NCBI GenBank assembly: GCA_046349975.1
Contig: JAXMBH010000026.1
Span: 10,186-74,185 of the forward strand
DNA from: JABDGM01 sp046349975
GTDB taxonomy: Bacteria; Planctomycetota; Planctomycetia; Pirellulales; Lacipirellulaceae
Direction of reading: 5' to 3'
DNA: 64,000 nucleotides
Each line of letters begins with the position of its first letter. Within the stretch, counting starts at the first letter, position 1. Shown one piece after another: positions 36,839 through 45,511 of the stretch. The notes under the pieces are model-generated. The model ran no database searches and was not told where the DNA came from. It saw only the letters and a list, made by a program, of their open reading frames with translations. The position numbers and the translations under genes were made by a program.

Positions 36839-37885
36839 TTACAACGTCGCCAACTCCGCATTCGGCATCCGCCCATCGTAGTACTTGCGGTACTCAACCT
36901 TCCGCTCCAAGTCTTCCACCACGACCTGCGCGAAATCGATCCCCGCAAATTGGCTGCTGCTGCCCAGCCCGCCCGGGCTGAACACGTTGATCTCGATTAG
37001 TTTGTCGGCCACGATATCGAGCCCCACCAAAAACATGCCGTCGCTCATCAGTTTCGGCCGCACGATCTCCACCAGCCGCAGCATCTTGTCGTTCACCTCC
37101 ACGGGCTCGCTCTGCCCGCCCGTGTGCATGTTGCTGCGCGCGTCGCCCGTTTTGTTTACGCGGCGGAATGCGGCATACTTCCCATCGCGCACGAGCGGTC
37201 GTCCGTTCATCACAAACAACCGCACATCCCCTTTTGCCGCCGCCGGCAGGTACTCCTGCGCCACACAGTATCCATCCCGGAGCACTGCATCGAGCATCTG
37301 GTTGAGATTCGCCCGCTCGTCTTCACCAATCAGAAATACATTCTTCCCGCCGGACCCCTGCAGCGGCTTGATGACCACCTTATCGCGCTGTTGACCAATA
37401 AAGCGCTTCAGCTCGTCCACGTTCCGACTAATACACGTCTTCGGCCGAACCTCTTCCGGAAACTGCTGGAAGTAAGTCTTGTTGATCGCCCGCGCAAGGT
37501 TCTCCGGGTCGTTGAGCACCATCACGCCGCGATTCGCAACCAGCTGCCCAAACAGAATCCCCGACGACTGCGCCCACGGCCGTTCAATCGCGTCCGTCGA
37601 TGGATCATTCCGCAGCCACACCACATCGAACTCATCGAGGTTTACATGCTCGGCTTCATGCTCATCCGCTTGCAGCTCGCCCAGAAACTTCTCGAGCGAT
37701 TTATAACTTTTGCCCCGCACCGTCCGGGCCATCGCGTGAACCGACCCGTCGCACGCGCAAATAAAGTCACCCACGCCGAACGTATAGCTCTTGTGCCCAC
37801 GATTGACGGCCGCCATCGCCAGCCTGGTGGTCGTGTACGAGGCCACCTCAGTCTGCACGTCGTTCACGACGAAAGCAATTTTCAT
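36839..37885 (-). CDS. gshB: glutathione-synthetase-like ATP-grasp ligase
   Basis: The 348-residue protein starts MKIAFVVNDVQTEVASYTT and has the prokaryotic GshB layout: VWLRNDPSTDAIERPWA, MVLNDPENLARAINKTYFQQFPEEVRPKT, the ATP-grasp block VVIKPLQGSGGKNVFLI, EYLPAAAKGDVRLFVMNGRPL, and VGLDIVADKLIEINVFSPGGLGSS with the metal-binding Glu/Asn. It would add a third residue (glycine in glutathione) to a dipeptide. The converging GCS2 gene could supply the gamma-glutamyl step. ATG 37885 preferred to 37906. Distinction from other ATP-grasp peptide ligases is uncertain. Confidence 0.87.
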   Translation of the reverse strand: MKIAFVVNDVQTEVASYTTTRLAMAAVNRGHKSYTFGVGDFICACDGSVHAMARTVRGKSYKSLEKFLGELQADEHEAEHVNLDEFDVVWLRNDPSTDAIERPWAQSSGILFGQLVANRGVMVLNDPENLARAINKTYFQQFPEEVRPKTCISRNVDELKRFIGQQRDKVVIKPLQGSGGKNVFLIGEDERANLNQMLDAVLRDGYCVAQEYLPAAAKGDVRLFVMNGRPLVRDGKYAAFRRVNKTGDARSNMHTGGQSEPVEVNDKMLRLVEIVRPKLMSDGMFLVGLDIVADKLIEINVFSPGGLGSSSQFAGIDFAQVVVEDLERKVEYRKYYDGRMPNAELATL

Positions 37886-37967
37886 ACAATTCCCGCCGAA
37901 TGACACAACTTAGAAAAGCCGCCCGCCACCAATATGCAAATCACGGGCCATTGTAGCCCAGTGTAGA

Positions 37968-37986
37968 CCTCTCGCTCCGCGAGAGG
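37968..37986. repeat. TCC-loop palindrome, copy 1
   Basis: CCTCTCGC and GCGAGAGG form a perfect 8-bp stem with the three-base loop TCC. Other compact hairpins of this type occur at 42120-42140, 42203-42217 and 48332-48350. Confidence 0.7.
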
Positions 37987-38112
37987 ATACCCGCTCCCAC
38001 AACCCCGTTGCTTACCGCCTCATCAGCCGCCGGGCACCCTCTCGGTGGCTACCCCCAGTACTTCGCACGCTGCACGCCTCGCGATCTCCCATCCATCGAC
38101 TAAACTAACAGC

Positions 38113-39216
38113 ATGCCCCGCACCACGCTAATGACTTGCCTCCGCGCCCTCGCCGCGATCCTCGTGCTAACAACAAATCTCCTCTCCGCCCAACCCGATA
38201 CCGACCGCTCGAATACCCCTTCATCCACCGACTTAACACCCCAAAAGCAGCGTCCCACTCGCGCCACGCAACGCACGGCCAGCAAGCCCCTCACCAAACC
38301 CGGCAGTTCGCCCCTCAAAAAAACCCGCCGCGAGCGAGACCGCGAAGCCTGGCTAGCCCGCCTCAAAGAGCACGACGTCGAACCCTGGCCCGCCGACGAC
38401 AGCGAAACCGAGCACAACGAAGCCCTCCAGAAGTCGCGCGCAATGGCCGACGAGGTCATCGCCCTCTTCCCTGGCTCACAGCTCCTCGAAACCGAACACT
38501 TCCTCGTCGTCACTAACATTCCGCCCGATCAAATGCGGCCGTACATCGCCTCGCTCGACCGCATGTACGAGTGGATGGCCAAGCTCTACGGCGTGCCGCG
38601 CAATCACAAAGTCTGGCTTGGCGGCAAAGCCCCAATCTTCGCCTTCCTCGAACACGCCGAATTCGACGCCTTCGAAGAACGCTTCTTCCCCGAAGCCCGC
38701 CAGTCGCTCCGCACGCTGGCAAACGTCTACGGCCTCAGCCACCTCAGCACCGACGGCCAGGTCGTCATCTCCTGCTTCCGCGGCAACGACCCCAACGACT
38801 TCGGCCAGATGCTCGTCCACGAAACGAGCCACGGCTTCATCCACCGTTACAAAACCAAAGCCCGTCTTCCGAACTGGGTCGACGAAGGCATGGCCGAAGT
38901 CATCGGCGCCGAAATGGTCCCCGACAGCACCGCCGTCAAAACGCGCGAATTCCGCGCCGCCCAACAACTCGCCGCCGAACGCTCCCTTGGCGGCATGCTC
39001 ACTGCTGAACGCATCGAACCCTGGCAATACGGCGTCGCCAGCAGCCTGACCCGCTTCATGCTGCAAACCAGTCGCGACAACTACGTGAAGTTCATCGAAG
39101 CGCTCAAAGAAGGCCAAAAATACGACGAGGCCCTCAAAACCGCCTACAACAGCACCCCCGAACAACTCCTCAACGCCTACGCCCACCGCCTCAACCTTCC
39201 CAACCTAAATCCATAG
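38113..39216 (+). CDS. secreted putative metallopeptidase (HExxH protein)
   Basis: The 367-residue protein has an N-terminal signal segment (LRALAAILVLTTNLLSA), a Lys/Arg/Ser-rich linker, then a domain with LETEHFLVVTNIPPDQMRPY, FGQMLVHETSHGFIHRY (HExxH zinc motif) and LPNWVDEGMAEVIGAEM, where the Glu of EGMAE is a plausible third zinc ligand. The YDEALKTAYNSTPEQLLNAY end is helical. This is the peptidase-MA-like arrangement seen in many planctomycete secreted proteins of unknown substrate. A strong hairpin follows the stop. Confidence 0.82.
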   Translation: MPRTTLMTCLRALAAILVLTTNLLSAQPDTDRSNTPSSTDLTPQKQRPTRATQRTASKPLTKPGSSPLKKTRRERDREAWLARLKEHDVEPWPADDSETEHNEALQKSRAMADEVIALFPGSQLLETEHFLVVTNIPPDQMRPYIASLDRMYEWMAKLYGVPRNHKVWLGGKAPIFAFLEHAEFDAFEERFFPEARQSLRTLANVYGLSHLSTDGQVVISCFRGNDPNDFGQMLVHETSHGFIHRYKTKARLPNWVDEGMAEVIGAEMVPDSTAVKTREFRAAQQLAAERSLGGMLTAERIEPWQYGVASSLTRFMLQTSRDNYVKFIEALKEGQKYDEALKTAYNSTPEQLLNAYAHRLNLPNLNP

Positions 39217-39227
39217 ATCAGTATTAT

Positions 39228-39250
39228 CCCCCTCCCTTTTAGGGAGGGGG
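39228..39250 (+). terminator. G/C-rich hairpin after the metallopeptidase gene
   Basis: CCCCCTCCC and GGGAGGGGG form a perfect 9-bp stem around TTTTA, 11 bases after the stop. No T-run follows, so it may be a repeat element rather than a rho-independent terminator; from memory, similar blocks recur between genes in planctomycetes. Confidence 0.5.
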
Positions 39251-39355
39251 TTAGGGGAGGGTTCGCAGTGGTTCTGTAAACCGCTGCCAATCCTTCCCCC
39301 TCAACAGGATGAATCCCCTTCGGCCAACGAGCCCAAAGGGACGTAATCGTCTAGC

Positions 39356-39373
39356 CGGGGACGGAAGTCCCCG
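39356..39373. repeat. short perfect hairpin
   Basis: CGGGGAC and GTCCCCG form a 7-bp stem with a GGAA loop within the repeat-rich interval. Confidence 0.55.
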
Positions 39374-39430
39374 ATTAACGTCACAACCGAACTAATAGCC
39401 GCGCAGCGGCGATGCCTTCTCGCGTCTAAT

Positions 39431-39540
39431 GCCTACACAAAAGGCGTTGCACTCCACAGCCCAGCGTCGCTCGCGCAGCTAGCGCACTCTGGGTTTACCG
39501 ACCCCCAATCGCCGCTTACGCTGAAGGCGTCACACCCGCC
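39431..39540. repeat. dispersed repeat, family A, copy 2 (about 110 bp)
   Basis: This copy is homologous to 36669-36780: the AAGGCGTTGCACTCCACAG segment, AGCCCAGCGTCGCTCGC and the downstream TACGCTGAAGGCGT block are shared. The palindromic centre differs by a few bases, so the copies have diverged. Confidence 0.75.
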
Positions 39541-39607
39541 TGCGTGAGAATAACCGGCGGTGCCTACCGCGAATAACGGTGGTGATCCAACACGGTCGAC
39601 ATCCACC

Positions 39608-40264
39608 ATGTGCAACGCCGCGAAAATCGCCGCAATCCTCGTTGCCGGAATCGGCCTGCTGCACACTTGCGAATCGCCCGCCCATGCTGCCCTCAGCGCT
39701 CTACCGAAATCGCACGTCGTCGCGCTCCCCGACGGCCAACACATGATCGTGTTTCTGTCGCCGGTGCCAATTGCAGAAGACGAAGGCCGAACCGCCCAGC
39801 TACCCGATGGCCGCACCGTCGACCTGCGCGAACACTTCCCCGCCAGCGGCTGCTACGAGATCGGCTCCCATCAGCCGATTTGGACCGCTCCCTGGGATAG
39901 CAGTGATGTGTGGAGGGTCTCTGCAGATGGCCGCTACCTCGTCTGCTGGAATATCTTCGGCGACGGAGCCTACGCCCGCGGCGGGCAACTCGATTGGGGA
40001 ATCAAATTCTACGATCGTGGAACCGAGATCAAGAGCTACGACGTCGCCGAGCTTCTCGATTACCCGGCACTGATGCCGTTCACCACCGGGGATTGGCACG
40101 ATCTCTGGTACGACGACGAAGGCGATAACGCTGTCCTGGAAGGAAAGCTCTTTGACTTTCGTACATCGACTCACGACCGCTACCGCTTCGATATCACCAC
40201 AGGTGAGATCATCGAAGAGCACCATATGGGGCGATACGTCTTCCCACTAATGATCGCCGGCTGA
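39608..40264 (+). CDS. secreted protein of unknown function
   Basis: The 218-residue protein begins with a signal peptide (AAKIAAILVAGIGLLHTCESPAHA). The mature part has short beta strands and aromatic motifs (SADGRYLVCWNIFGDG, DWHDLWYDDEGDNAVLEG) suggestive of beta-propeller-like or WD/YVTN-type strands, but no family is recognised. ATG 39608 is used because the signal peptide then begins at the N-terminus; an in-frame start at 39560 would add 16 residues. Confidence 0.65.
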   Translation: MCNAAKIAAILVAGIGLLHTCESPAHAALSALPKSHVVALPDGQHMIVFLSPVPIAEDEGRTAQLPDGRTVDLREHFPASGCYEIGSHQPIWTAPWDSSDVWRVSADGRYLVCWNIFGDGAYARGGQLDWGIKFYDRGTEIKSYDVAELLDYPALMPFTTGDWHDLWYDDEGDNAVLEGKLFDFRTSTHDRYRFDITTGEIIEEHHMGRYVFPLMIAG

Positions 40265-40285
40265 GTCCTGGCAACAATTGCGATC

Positions 40286-40792
40286 GTGCAGTTGTATCGC
40301 TACTATTGGCGGCGCATCGCGACGGCCGTTGCCCGATCAAAGCTTGCTACGGAAGACGGCAATGGCGTAAGGCCCAGCTGCTTTCGGTTCAGCCTTCGCG
40401 CTCTCCTCTTCGCGATGACTATGGTCGCCCTGGCCTGTGCGGCGGCCGTCACCTACCCCCACATACTCGTGCTCGTATTGGCCCTGGTGACAGCATGTCA
40501 ACTCACACGCGTTACGACTCGCAAAGCGATCGAGCGCCGGCTAGCTGCGAAGCCACACGCCCGCATGAAGCTGGCGGCATTCTCTGTGGCTACTGTCGGC
40601 GCTTGGCTCGGCTTCTATGTGCTCCTGGCCCCGCCTGTGCTGGTGTTCATTGAATGGATGCGCGTTTCCGATGACGTACGCATGGCCATTGGCTTGACGG
40701 TCTATCGCCCTCTCACATGGCTTGAAAGTATTTCCTGGGTGTTCGATCTTCCGGGGGTGCGGTGGTACTTCAAAAGTTGGGAACACCTTTGA
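40286..40792 (+). CDS. small membrane protein of unknown function
   Basis: The 168-residue protein starts at GTG 40286 and lies 21 bases after the previous gene, suggesting one transcript. It has the 'FRFSLRALLFAMTMVALACAAAV' segment, a short block common at the N-terminus of planctomycete membrane proteins, and a further two or three hydrophobic stretches (YPHILVLVLALVTACQL, LAAFSVATVGAWLGFYVLLAPPVLVF). Role unknown. Confidence 0.7.
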   Translation: MQLYRYYWRRIATAVARSKLATEDGNGVRPSCFRFSLRALLFAMTMVALACAAAVTYPHILVLVLALVTACQLTRVTTRKAIERRLAAKPHARMKLAAFSVATVGAWLGFYVLLAPPVLVFIEWMRVSDDVRMAIGLTVYRPLTWLESISWVFDLPGVRWYFKSWEHL

Positions 40793-40925
40793 TTCCAGGC
40801 CTAACTTTGGATGGCCGGTTGTAACGCACTATTTGCGTTCACACGCCGTATAATTCTCTAGCGGCCATTGTCCCGCGGCATACGCCTTGCACCATTGGCT
40901 CCAAACCACCCCCGGACTGCCAAAA

Positions 40926-41618
40926 ATGCTCCTCACCTTCGACCCCACCTACTGGCTGATGCTTGCCCCCGCCCTGCTCCTGGGCCTGTGGGCCCAAACC
41001 CGCGTGCGCTCCGCCTTCGCCCGCGCTCAACAAGAACCGGCCCCCATGACCGGCGCAGCCGCTGCTCGCTATGTGCTCGACTCGGCCGGCCTGCATAATG
41101 TCGAAATCGAACCTGTCCAAGGTTTCATGACCGACCACTACGACCCGCGCTCGAAAGTCCTGCGGCTTAGCCCCGACGTGTACCAAAACCGCACGATGGC
41201 CGCCGTCGGCGTCGCCGCGCACGAAGCCGGCCACGCCCTCCAAGACGCCACCGGCTACACGCTCCTCATCATCCGCAACGCCATGGTCCCGCTCGCCAGC
41301 TTCGGCGGCGGCATCAGCATGACACTCCTCATGCTCGGCTTCATGCTGCAGCTGATGCTGCTGATCAAAATCGGCATCGTCCTCTTCAGCGCCGCCGTGT
41401 TCTTCCAACTCGTAAATCTGCCCGTCGAATTCGACGCCAGCCGCCGCGCCAAGGCCCAGCTCGACGCCCTCGGCGTCGTGCCTCGGCAGGATCAAGAACA
41501 CGTCCGCAGCGTCCTCAACGCCGCCGCCTGGACGTACGTCGCCGGCACCCTCCAAGCCGTCATGACGCTGCTCTACTTCCTCATGCGCTTCAGCGGCAAC
41601 AGCAACCGCAGCTACTAA
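40926..41618 (+). CDS. membrane zinc metallopeptidase, YugP-like
   Basis: The 230-residue protein matches the YugP family: an N-terminal membrane helix (PTYWLMLAPALLLGLWAQ), a short soluble segment (RSKVLRLSPDVYQNRTMAAVGVAAHEAGHALQDATGY) with the zinc motif HEAGHALQ, then three or four hydrophobic segments and NLPVEFDASRRAKAQL. The active site is predicted near the membrane. ATG 40926 matches typical family starts; the frame extends to 40887 without support. A perfect GGACGGACA/TGTCCGTCC hairpin follows at 41641. Confidence 0.88.
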   Translation: MLLTFDPTYWLMLAPALLLGLWAQTRVRSAFARAQQEPAPMTGAAAARYVLDSAGLHNVEIEPVQGFMTDHYDPRSKVLRLSPDVYQNRTMAAVGVAAHEAGHALQDATGYTLLIIRNAMVPLASFGGGISMTLLMLGFMLQLMLLIKIGIVLFSAAVFFQLVNLPVEFDASRRAKAQLDALGVVPRQDQEHVRSVLNAAAWTYVAGTLQAVMTLLYFLMRFSGNSNRSY

Positions 41619-41640
41619 CAGCCGCCATGCTACCCCCGTA

Positions 41641-41662
41641 GGACGGACAATTCTGTCCGTCC
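41641..41662. repeat. perfect 9-bp inverted repeat after the YugP-like gene
   Basis: GGACGGACA and TGTCCGTCC are separated by ATTC, 22 bases after the stop. It could terminate the transcript or be a repeat copy. Confidence 0.6.
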
Positions 41663-41894
41663 ACCACAACGGCTCATCGGTGGCCACAAATACTAATGGA
41701 CAAACGTATAAAGACCTGCTACATTAGTCCCACGCTCATCCCAACACCACACGCTCTTTGAAAACTCAACCGCCCAACAAGCCGCCGTGCACCCGCCCCG
41801 GCCACGCTAGAAGTGCGCGCACACTCCGGATACGCGGCACGTCACACGCGCCGCAAACGAAATGATTGTGAAGCGCGCAACCCCCGTGCCATTC

Positions 41895-41915
41895 TCAAAA
41901 CTCCCCGAGTTTTGA
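41895..41915. repeat. CCC-loop palindrome
   Basis: TCAAAACTC and GAGTTTTGA form a perfect 9-bp stem with a CCC loop, of the same compact type as the TCC-loop family. Confidence 0.6.
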
Positions 41916-42119
41916 TCCTCCGAAGCCGGTGCCCACATGCGGCTACCTTGGCCCAAACGCTTTGCCAGCAAAGCACTTCGCATCACGACTAGACCGCTGT
42001 CGTGCCGTGATCGAGGCGCAAAACTCCACGACTTCTGCAATAAAAAACGCGTTTGATCGCGAGTCTCAAAATTCCTCGCGTATCGCGTTCCAGCGCGTGC
42101 CCAGCAGTTTCGAACGTAG

Positions 42120-42140
42120 GCGAGTTTCTCCGAAACTCGC
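42120..42140. repeat. TCC-loop palindrome, copy 2
   Basis: GCGAGTTTC and GAAACTCGC form a perfect 9-bp stem with a TCC loop, in the gap beside the 1001-residue protein gene. Confidence 0.7.
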
Positions 42141-42202
42141 GCCCAGGGGCTCGACACTTCCTTCGATCGTCGAATCCAACTCCCGCAAACTCCACTGGTG
42201 CA

Positions 42203-42217
42203 AGTCTCGGAGAGACT
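42203..42217. repeat. TCC-loop palindrome, copy 3, reverse orientation
   Basis: AGTCTC and GAGACT form a perfect 6-bp stem with loop GGA, the complement of TCC. Confidence 0.6.
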
Positions 42218-42227
42218 CGCCGACACC

Positions 42228-45200
42228 TCAACTCTGCACAATCCCCGTAACCGCGGCCGCGAGTAACGTGCACAGCGTCCACCCCGCGAGCGTCTGAAAC
42301 CACAAATAGCAGTGCAGCACCGCGCTCCACTTCAGCGAGTACTTCCCAATGTGCATCAGGCAATTCCGGCTCTTCCGCGGCTTGCTCGGTTTCTCGCCGG
42401 GAATCCAGTAACACACCTGGTTGAGATCCACGAACGGCAGAAACACATCGAGCGAGTAAACGATTGCGTTGAACCGCGGATACGTCGGCGACACGAGCCC
42501 CAACTGCCCGCCGTTGTCCAAAACCTGCTCGGCCAGCTTGGTCTCGGCCATCAAATTGCGGCGATTCCCGATCGCAAACACCAGCGCCCCAATCCCGATG
42601 ATCACGAGCCCAATCTTGATCGCACGGAAGGGTTCGTAACCGTAGCCGATCAGCCGGCCAAGGTAGCGATACCACAACCCTTGCGCCGATAGCCGCGGCG
42701 CGAGTTCACCCAAGCGCTCCGCCCGGGCAACCAGCACGGTGCTCGCCTGCTCATCCTGCCCAATCGCCCGATACACGGCCGCCAGCTGCGTATACGGCTG
42801 CGTAATATAACGCCGCCCAACCGGATCAGCCGCCGTCGCCACAGTTGCCGAAGCTCCCGCCGCTTTGCCCGCAGCCGCTGTCGCTTCCGCCTGCTTGGCA
42901 TCAACTGCATCGCTCGCATTCGAACCATCGCCGTTTGCTTCTGCAATCGGCGGCAGCGGACTCGGCATCGCCGGCTCGCTTGTTTGCATTTGCGGAGCAG
43001 CCATTCCCGGCGCAACCACGTCGGTCGCCGCGTCCGATGACTCATACGAAACCCGCGCAATGTTGTACCTGTCCCCCGATTCTTCCTCACCTATTACCGA
43101 TTTCCGCTTCTCGTGACCATCAGCAACAACCAGCCGCCGCGGCCCGCTCAGCGCCGCTGTCGCCGCCTTAACTGGTGTATGCACCGGCCCATACTGCCGC
43201 CGCAACCACGCCAGCCGATCTTGCACATCCAGCGGCGAGTCGTCGTCGAAATGATCGTACACCAGCCCTTCCAGTTGCAAATGTCCCGCCGGCGGCCAGT
43301 CGTCGAGTCGTTCGTCCTTGATCACCCAAATATGCGCAAACCGCAAGTCGAGCTGCGTTTTCTCCGGCTCAACGCTCTTGTTGAGAATGAACATGCCGTC
43401 GATCTTCGCCCGCGAGAACGACGCTCGGCCGTCAATTTGCGCCGAGTCGATATTCACGTAGCCACCCAGCCGGCAGTCGCTCGCATCGAGCGCGTCGCCC
43501 CCCGGATTGACGAGCTCCGCGCCATACAAATCCCAATGCATGTCGATCTTCGCAAACTGGAACGATGTCAGGCCTTTCACTTTGAACTTGGCCGGACCAT
43601 CGGGTGTATCGAACTGATTGCAGTACACATGACCGCGAATTTTCGCACTGGTGGCCCACAGCGCGATCTTGCCAAACGTCTCGCTGCCGTCGAACGTGCT
43701 CGCGCGGAGATCGAGCTCGTGCTCGATGTCAGCCGAAAACAGGTTCACAGTCCCGAGCGCCGTGACGTATGTAAGCACGACGCGACTCGCCACTTTCACG
43801 TTGCACGCCAGCACGGCCGTGCCCTTCGGCGACTCGAACCGCGCGCCGTTCGCGAGAATGTCCTGGTTGACCTGCGTGCTCCACAGCCGAAACGTGCCGC
43901 GCGTGAGAAAGCCAGTGGGCAAATCCTTGGCCGTGTCAGTGGCCGCCGCGGGATCGGCGCCGATCCTCAGGCTGCGGCCGATCGTCGTGCCATCGAGTGT
44001 GAGAGCGTCGCCCTCGGGATGCAGGAAGTGCCCGTTATCGCAATCGATATCGCCGGCAACGGAAGCGTTAATGATGCGAGTCTCGCCCTCGGCATGAAAG
44101 CCGTCGCCCAGCAACACCTGGCCGCCAATTTCGGCAAGGTCGGCGCAAAATGCTTCGCCGGTCGCGCCGATAAACCGCCCGCCATTGCACTCCAGGTCGC
44201 CGCCGATCTTCGCGCGACGCAGCTGAATTCCACCATCGGCCACAAAGCCATTGGTGCATACCATGTTGCCTGCGATCGTCGTGTGCCGGGCATCGATCGC
44301 CGCTTGCCTGCAACCATTAAATTTCCCATCGCTGCACGTAAGGCTGTTGCCGATCGTGACACCGATCAGTCGGACTTGCCCCACGGCGCGAAAGCCGTCC
44401 CCCAGTTTGATGCCGCCAGCAACTTTGGCGTCGTGAAAGTTAATCGCAACGCCCTGCTCTTCAACGTCATCAGGACTCATGCCTTGGTAGGCATGCCCGC
44501 CGCTGAAGTCGAAGTCGCCGCCGATATTGGAATCAATCAGATCGAGCCCGCCAAACACACTGCAATTGAGCAGATAGACATTCTCTGCAACATGCACGGC
44601 CCGCGCACTGACCGCGGCCGAGCAGGAGTTGCGAATATCAAGCTCCTGCAGCTTGGCGTGACTGATATTGAACCCGGCCACGAACATGCAATCGTAGAAC
44701 GCCAGTGGGAAATTTATCTCGCTGCGATACAGATCGAGTCGCCCGGTGATTTTCGCGCCTCGCAACCAAAGGCCGCGCTTCGGAATGAGCTTCGACACCG
44801 CCGCGTCAGTGCACAGCCAAGAGATGCGATCGGCCGCGAGTGTGGGAAACACTGCCCAAGACGACGGCTTATCGGGATCGACCTTCGCGTCTTCGGTCGG
44901 TCGCATGTCGGCCAATTCGTTCTCAGCAATAGCGGCAAAGAACTTGGCGTCGGTCTCCGTCAGCTCGGCGCCGAACTTTGCCCGCGCGAGCCGGACCAGT
45001 TCCGGTTCGTTCGACCAAATCCGCGAAGGCTTTTCTTGCCGCGGCGTACCCAGCGTCGGCAGCCTCGGACCAATGTACGAAGCAGCCGTCGCTCGATCCG
45101 GGTGCGTTTGCTCCAGCGCCGGAGGTTGGGCGCCCGATTGCTCATGCAACTCAGCGCGCAATTCGGCCATAAGCAACAACGGCGTGATGAGCGCGCAGAC

Positions 45201-45233
45201 GAAAATCGCCGACGTGGAAATGCGTCGCTGCAT
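42228..45233 (-). CDS. large repeat-rich membrane protein of unknown function
   Basis: The 1001-residue protein starts with a signal peptide (ISTSAIFVCALITPLLLMAELRA). From about residue 150 to 620 it carries many imperfect repeats of 20-25 residues of the type 'xIGGDLxCxGGxF...GxAIxAxxAxIGG' (IGNSLTCSDGKF, IAGNMVCTNGF, IGGDLECNGGRF, VAGDIDCDNGHF, IGRSLRIG), which suggests a stacked beta-helix of the pentapeptide-like type. An Ala/Pro-rich linker follows (about residues 730-800), and two or three hydrophobic segments end the protein (LVIIGIGALVFAIGN, FQTLAGWTLCTLLAAAVTGIV). It resembles proteins loosely called membrane-associated oxidoreductases, but no cofactor site is seen. Probably a surface-exposed or periplasmic scaffold. 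Confidence 0.82.
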   Translation of the reverse strand: MQRRISTSAIFVCALITPLLLMAELRAELHEQSGAQPPALEQTHPDRATAASYIGPRLPTLGTPRQEKPSRIWSNEPELVRLARAKFGAELTETDAKFFAAIAENELADMRPTEDAKVDPDKPSSWAVFPTLAADRISWLCTDAAVSKLIPKRGLWLRGAKITGRLDLYRSEINFPLAFYDCMFVAGFNISHAKLQELDIRNSCSAAVSARAVHVAENVYLLNCSVFGGLDLIDSNIGGDFDFSGGHAYQGMSPDDVEEQGVAINFHDAKVAGGIKLGDGFRAVGQVRLIGVTIGNSLTCSDGKFNGCRQAAIDARHTTIAGNMVCTNGFVADGGIQLRRAKIGGDLECNGGRFIGATGEAFCADLAEIGGQVLLGDGFHAEGETRIINASVAGDIDCDNGHFLHPEGDALTLDGTTIGRSLRIGADPAAATDTAKDLPTGFLTRGTFRLWSTQVNQDILANGARFESPKGTAVLACNVKVASRVVLTYVTALGTVNLFSADIEHELDLRASTFDGSETFGKIALWATSAKIRGHVYCNQFDTPDGPAKFKVKGLTSFQFAKIDMHWDLYGAELVNPGGDALDASDCRLGGYVNIDSAQIDGRASFSRAKIDGMFILNKSVEPEKTQLDLRFAHIWVIKDERLDDWPPAGHLQLEGLVYDHFDDDSPLDVQDRLAWLRRQYGPVHTPVKAATAALSGPRRLVVADGHEKRKSVIGEEESGDRYNIARVSYESSDAATDVVAPGMAAPQMQTSEPAMPSPLPPIAEANGDGSNASDAVDAKQAEATAAAGKAAGASATVATAADPVGRRYITQPYTQLAAVYRAIGQDEQASTVLVARAERLGELAPRLSAQGLWYRYLGRLIGYGYEPFRAIKIGLVIIGIGALVFAIGNRRNLMAETKLAEQVLDNGGQLGLVSPTYPRFNAIVYSLDVFLPFVDLNQVCYWIPGEKPSKPRKSRNCLMHIGKYSLKWSAVLHCYLWFQTLAGWTLCTLLAAAVTGIVQS

Positions 45234-45362
45234 GGCATAGCCCTTCGCGAGATGAGTGGGGAGCGAAGAGTGTAGCTAGCAGGCTAAACCCGACCAATGC
45301 CATTTAGGGGGCCAGCAGTGCTTCGAACAACCACATACGCGCTTGAACATGCAGGGGGGTGC

Positions 45363-45391
45363 CTGGGGTCGAGCCGCAGGCGAGCCCCCAG
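45363..45391. repeat. repeat family B, copy 1
   Basis: An imperfect palindrome CTGGGGTCGAG...CGAGCCCCCAG. Related copies lie at 45440, 48379 and 63563. Confidence 0.65.
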
Positions 45392-45439
45392 TGAAGTACG
45401 CACATCCTACGGCACACAAGCAGCCCTCGCGCCGGCTGC

Positions 45440-45467
45440 CTGGGGCAGAGGCTCTGCGATGCCCCAG
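45440..45467. repeat. repeat family B, copy 2
   Basis: CTGGGGCA and TGCCCCAG form a perfect 8-bp stem around a 12-base loop. Confidence 0.65.
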
Positions 45468-45511
45468 TGACCTGCGCCCAACCTCAGCCTCACACGAGTC
45501 AACGTTACCAC

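Larger units (their letters stand above)
39217..39607. other. repeat-filled interval of 391 bp
   Basis: No gene is seen. It contains a terminator-like hairpin (39228-39250), a second perfect stem CGGGGAC-GGAA-GTCCCCG (39356-39373) and a full copy of repeat family A (39431-39540). Confidence 0.7.
41619..42227. other. gene-free interval of about 610 bp with compact palindromes
   Basis: No reliable gene. The minus-strand frame at 41807-42241 has no recognisable segment. The interval contains perfect hairpins at 41641-41662 (GGACGGACA/TGTCCGTCC), 41895-41915 (TCAAAACTC-CCC-GAGTTTTGA), 42120-42140 (GCGAGTTTC-TCC-GAAACTCGC) and 42203-42217 (AGTCTC-GGA-GAGACT). Confidence 0.6.
45234..45511. other. 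interval with two palindromic repeat-B elements
   Basis: No gene. It holds two copies of the CTGGGG...CCCCAG element, at 45363-45391 and 45440-45467, each followed by TGA. Confidence 0.6.

Noticed and set aside
41807..42241. 144-codon minus-strand open frame
   Set aside because: It overlaps palindromic repeats and has no family-like segment.
43113..45275. 720-codon open frame antisense to the repeat-rich membrane protein
   Set aside because: Shadow of the real gene; the minus-strand frame has a signal peptide, repeats and membrane tail.
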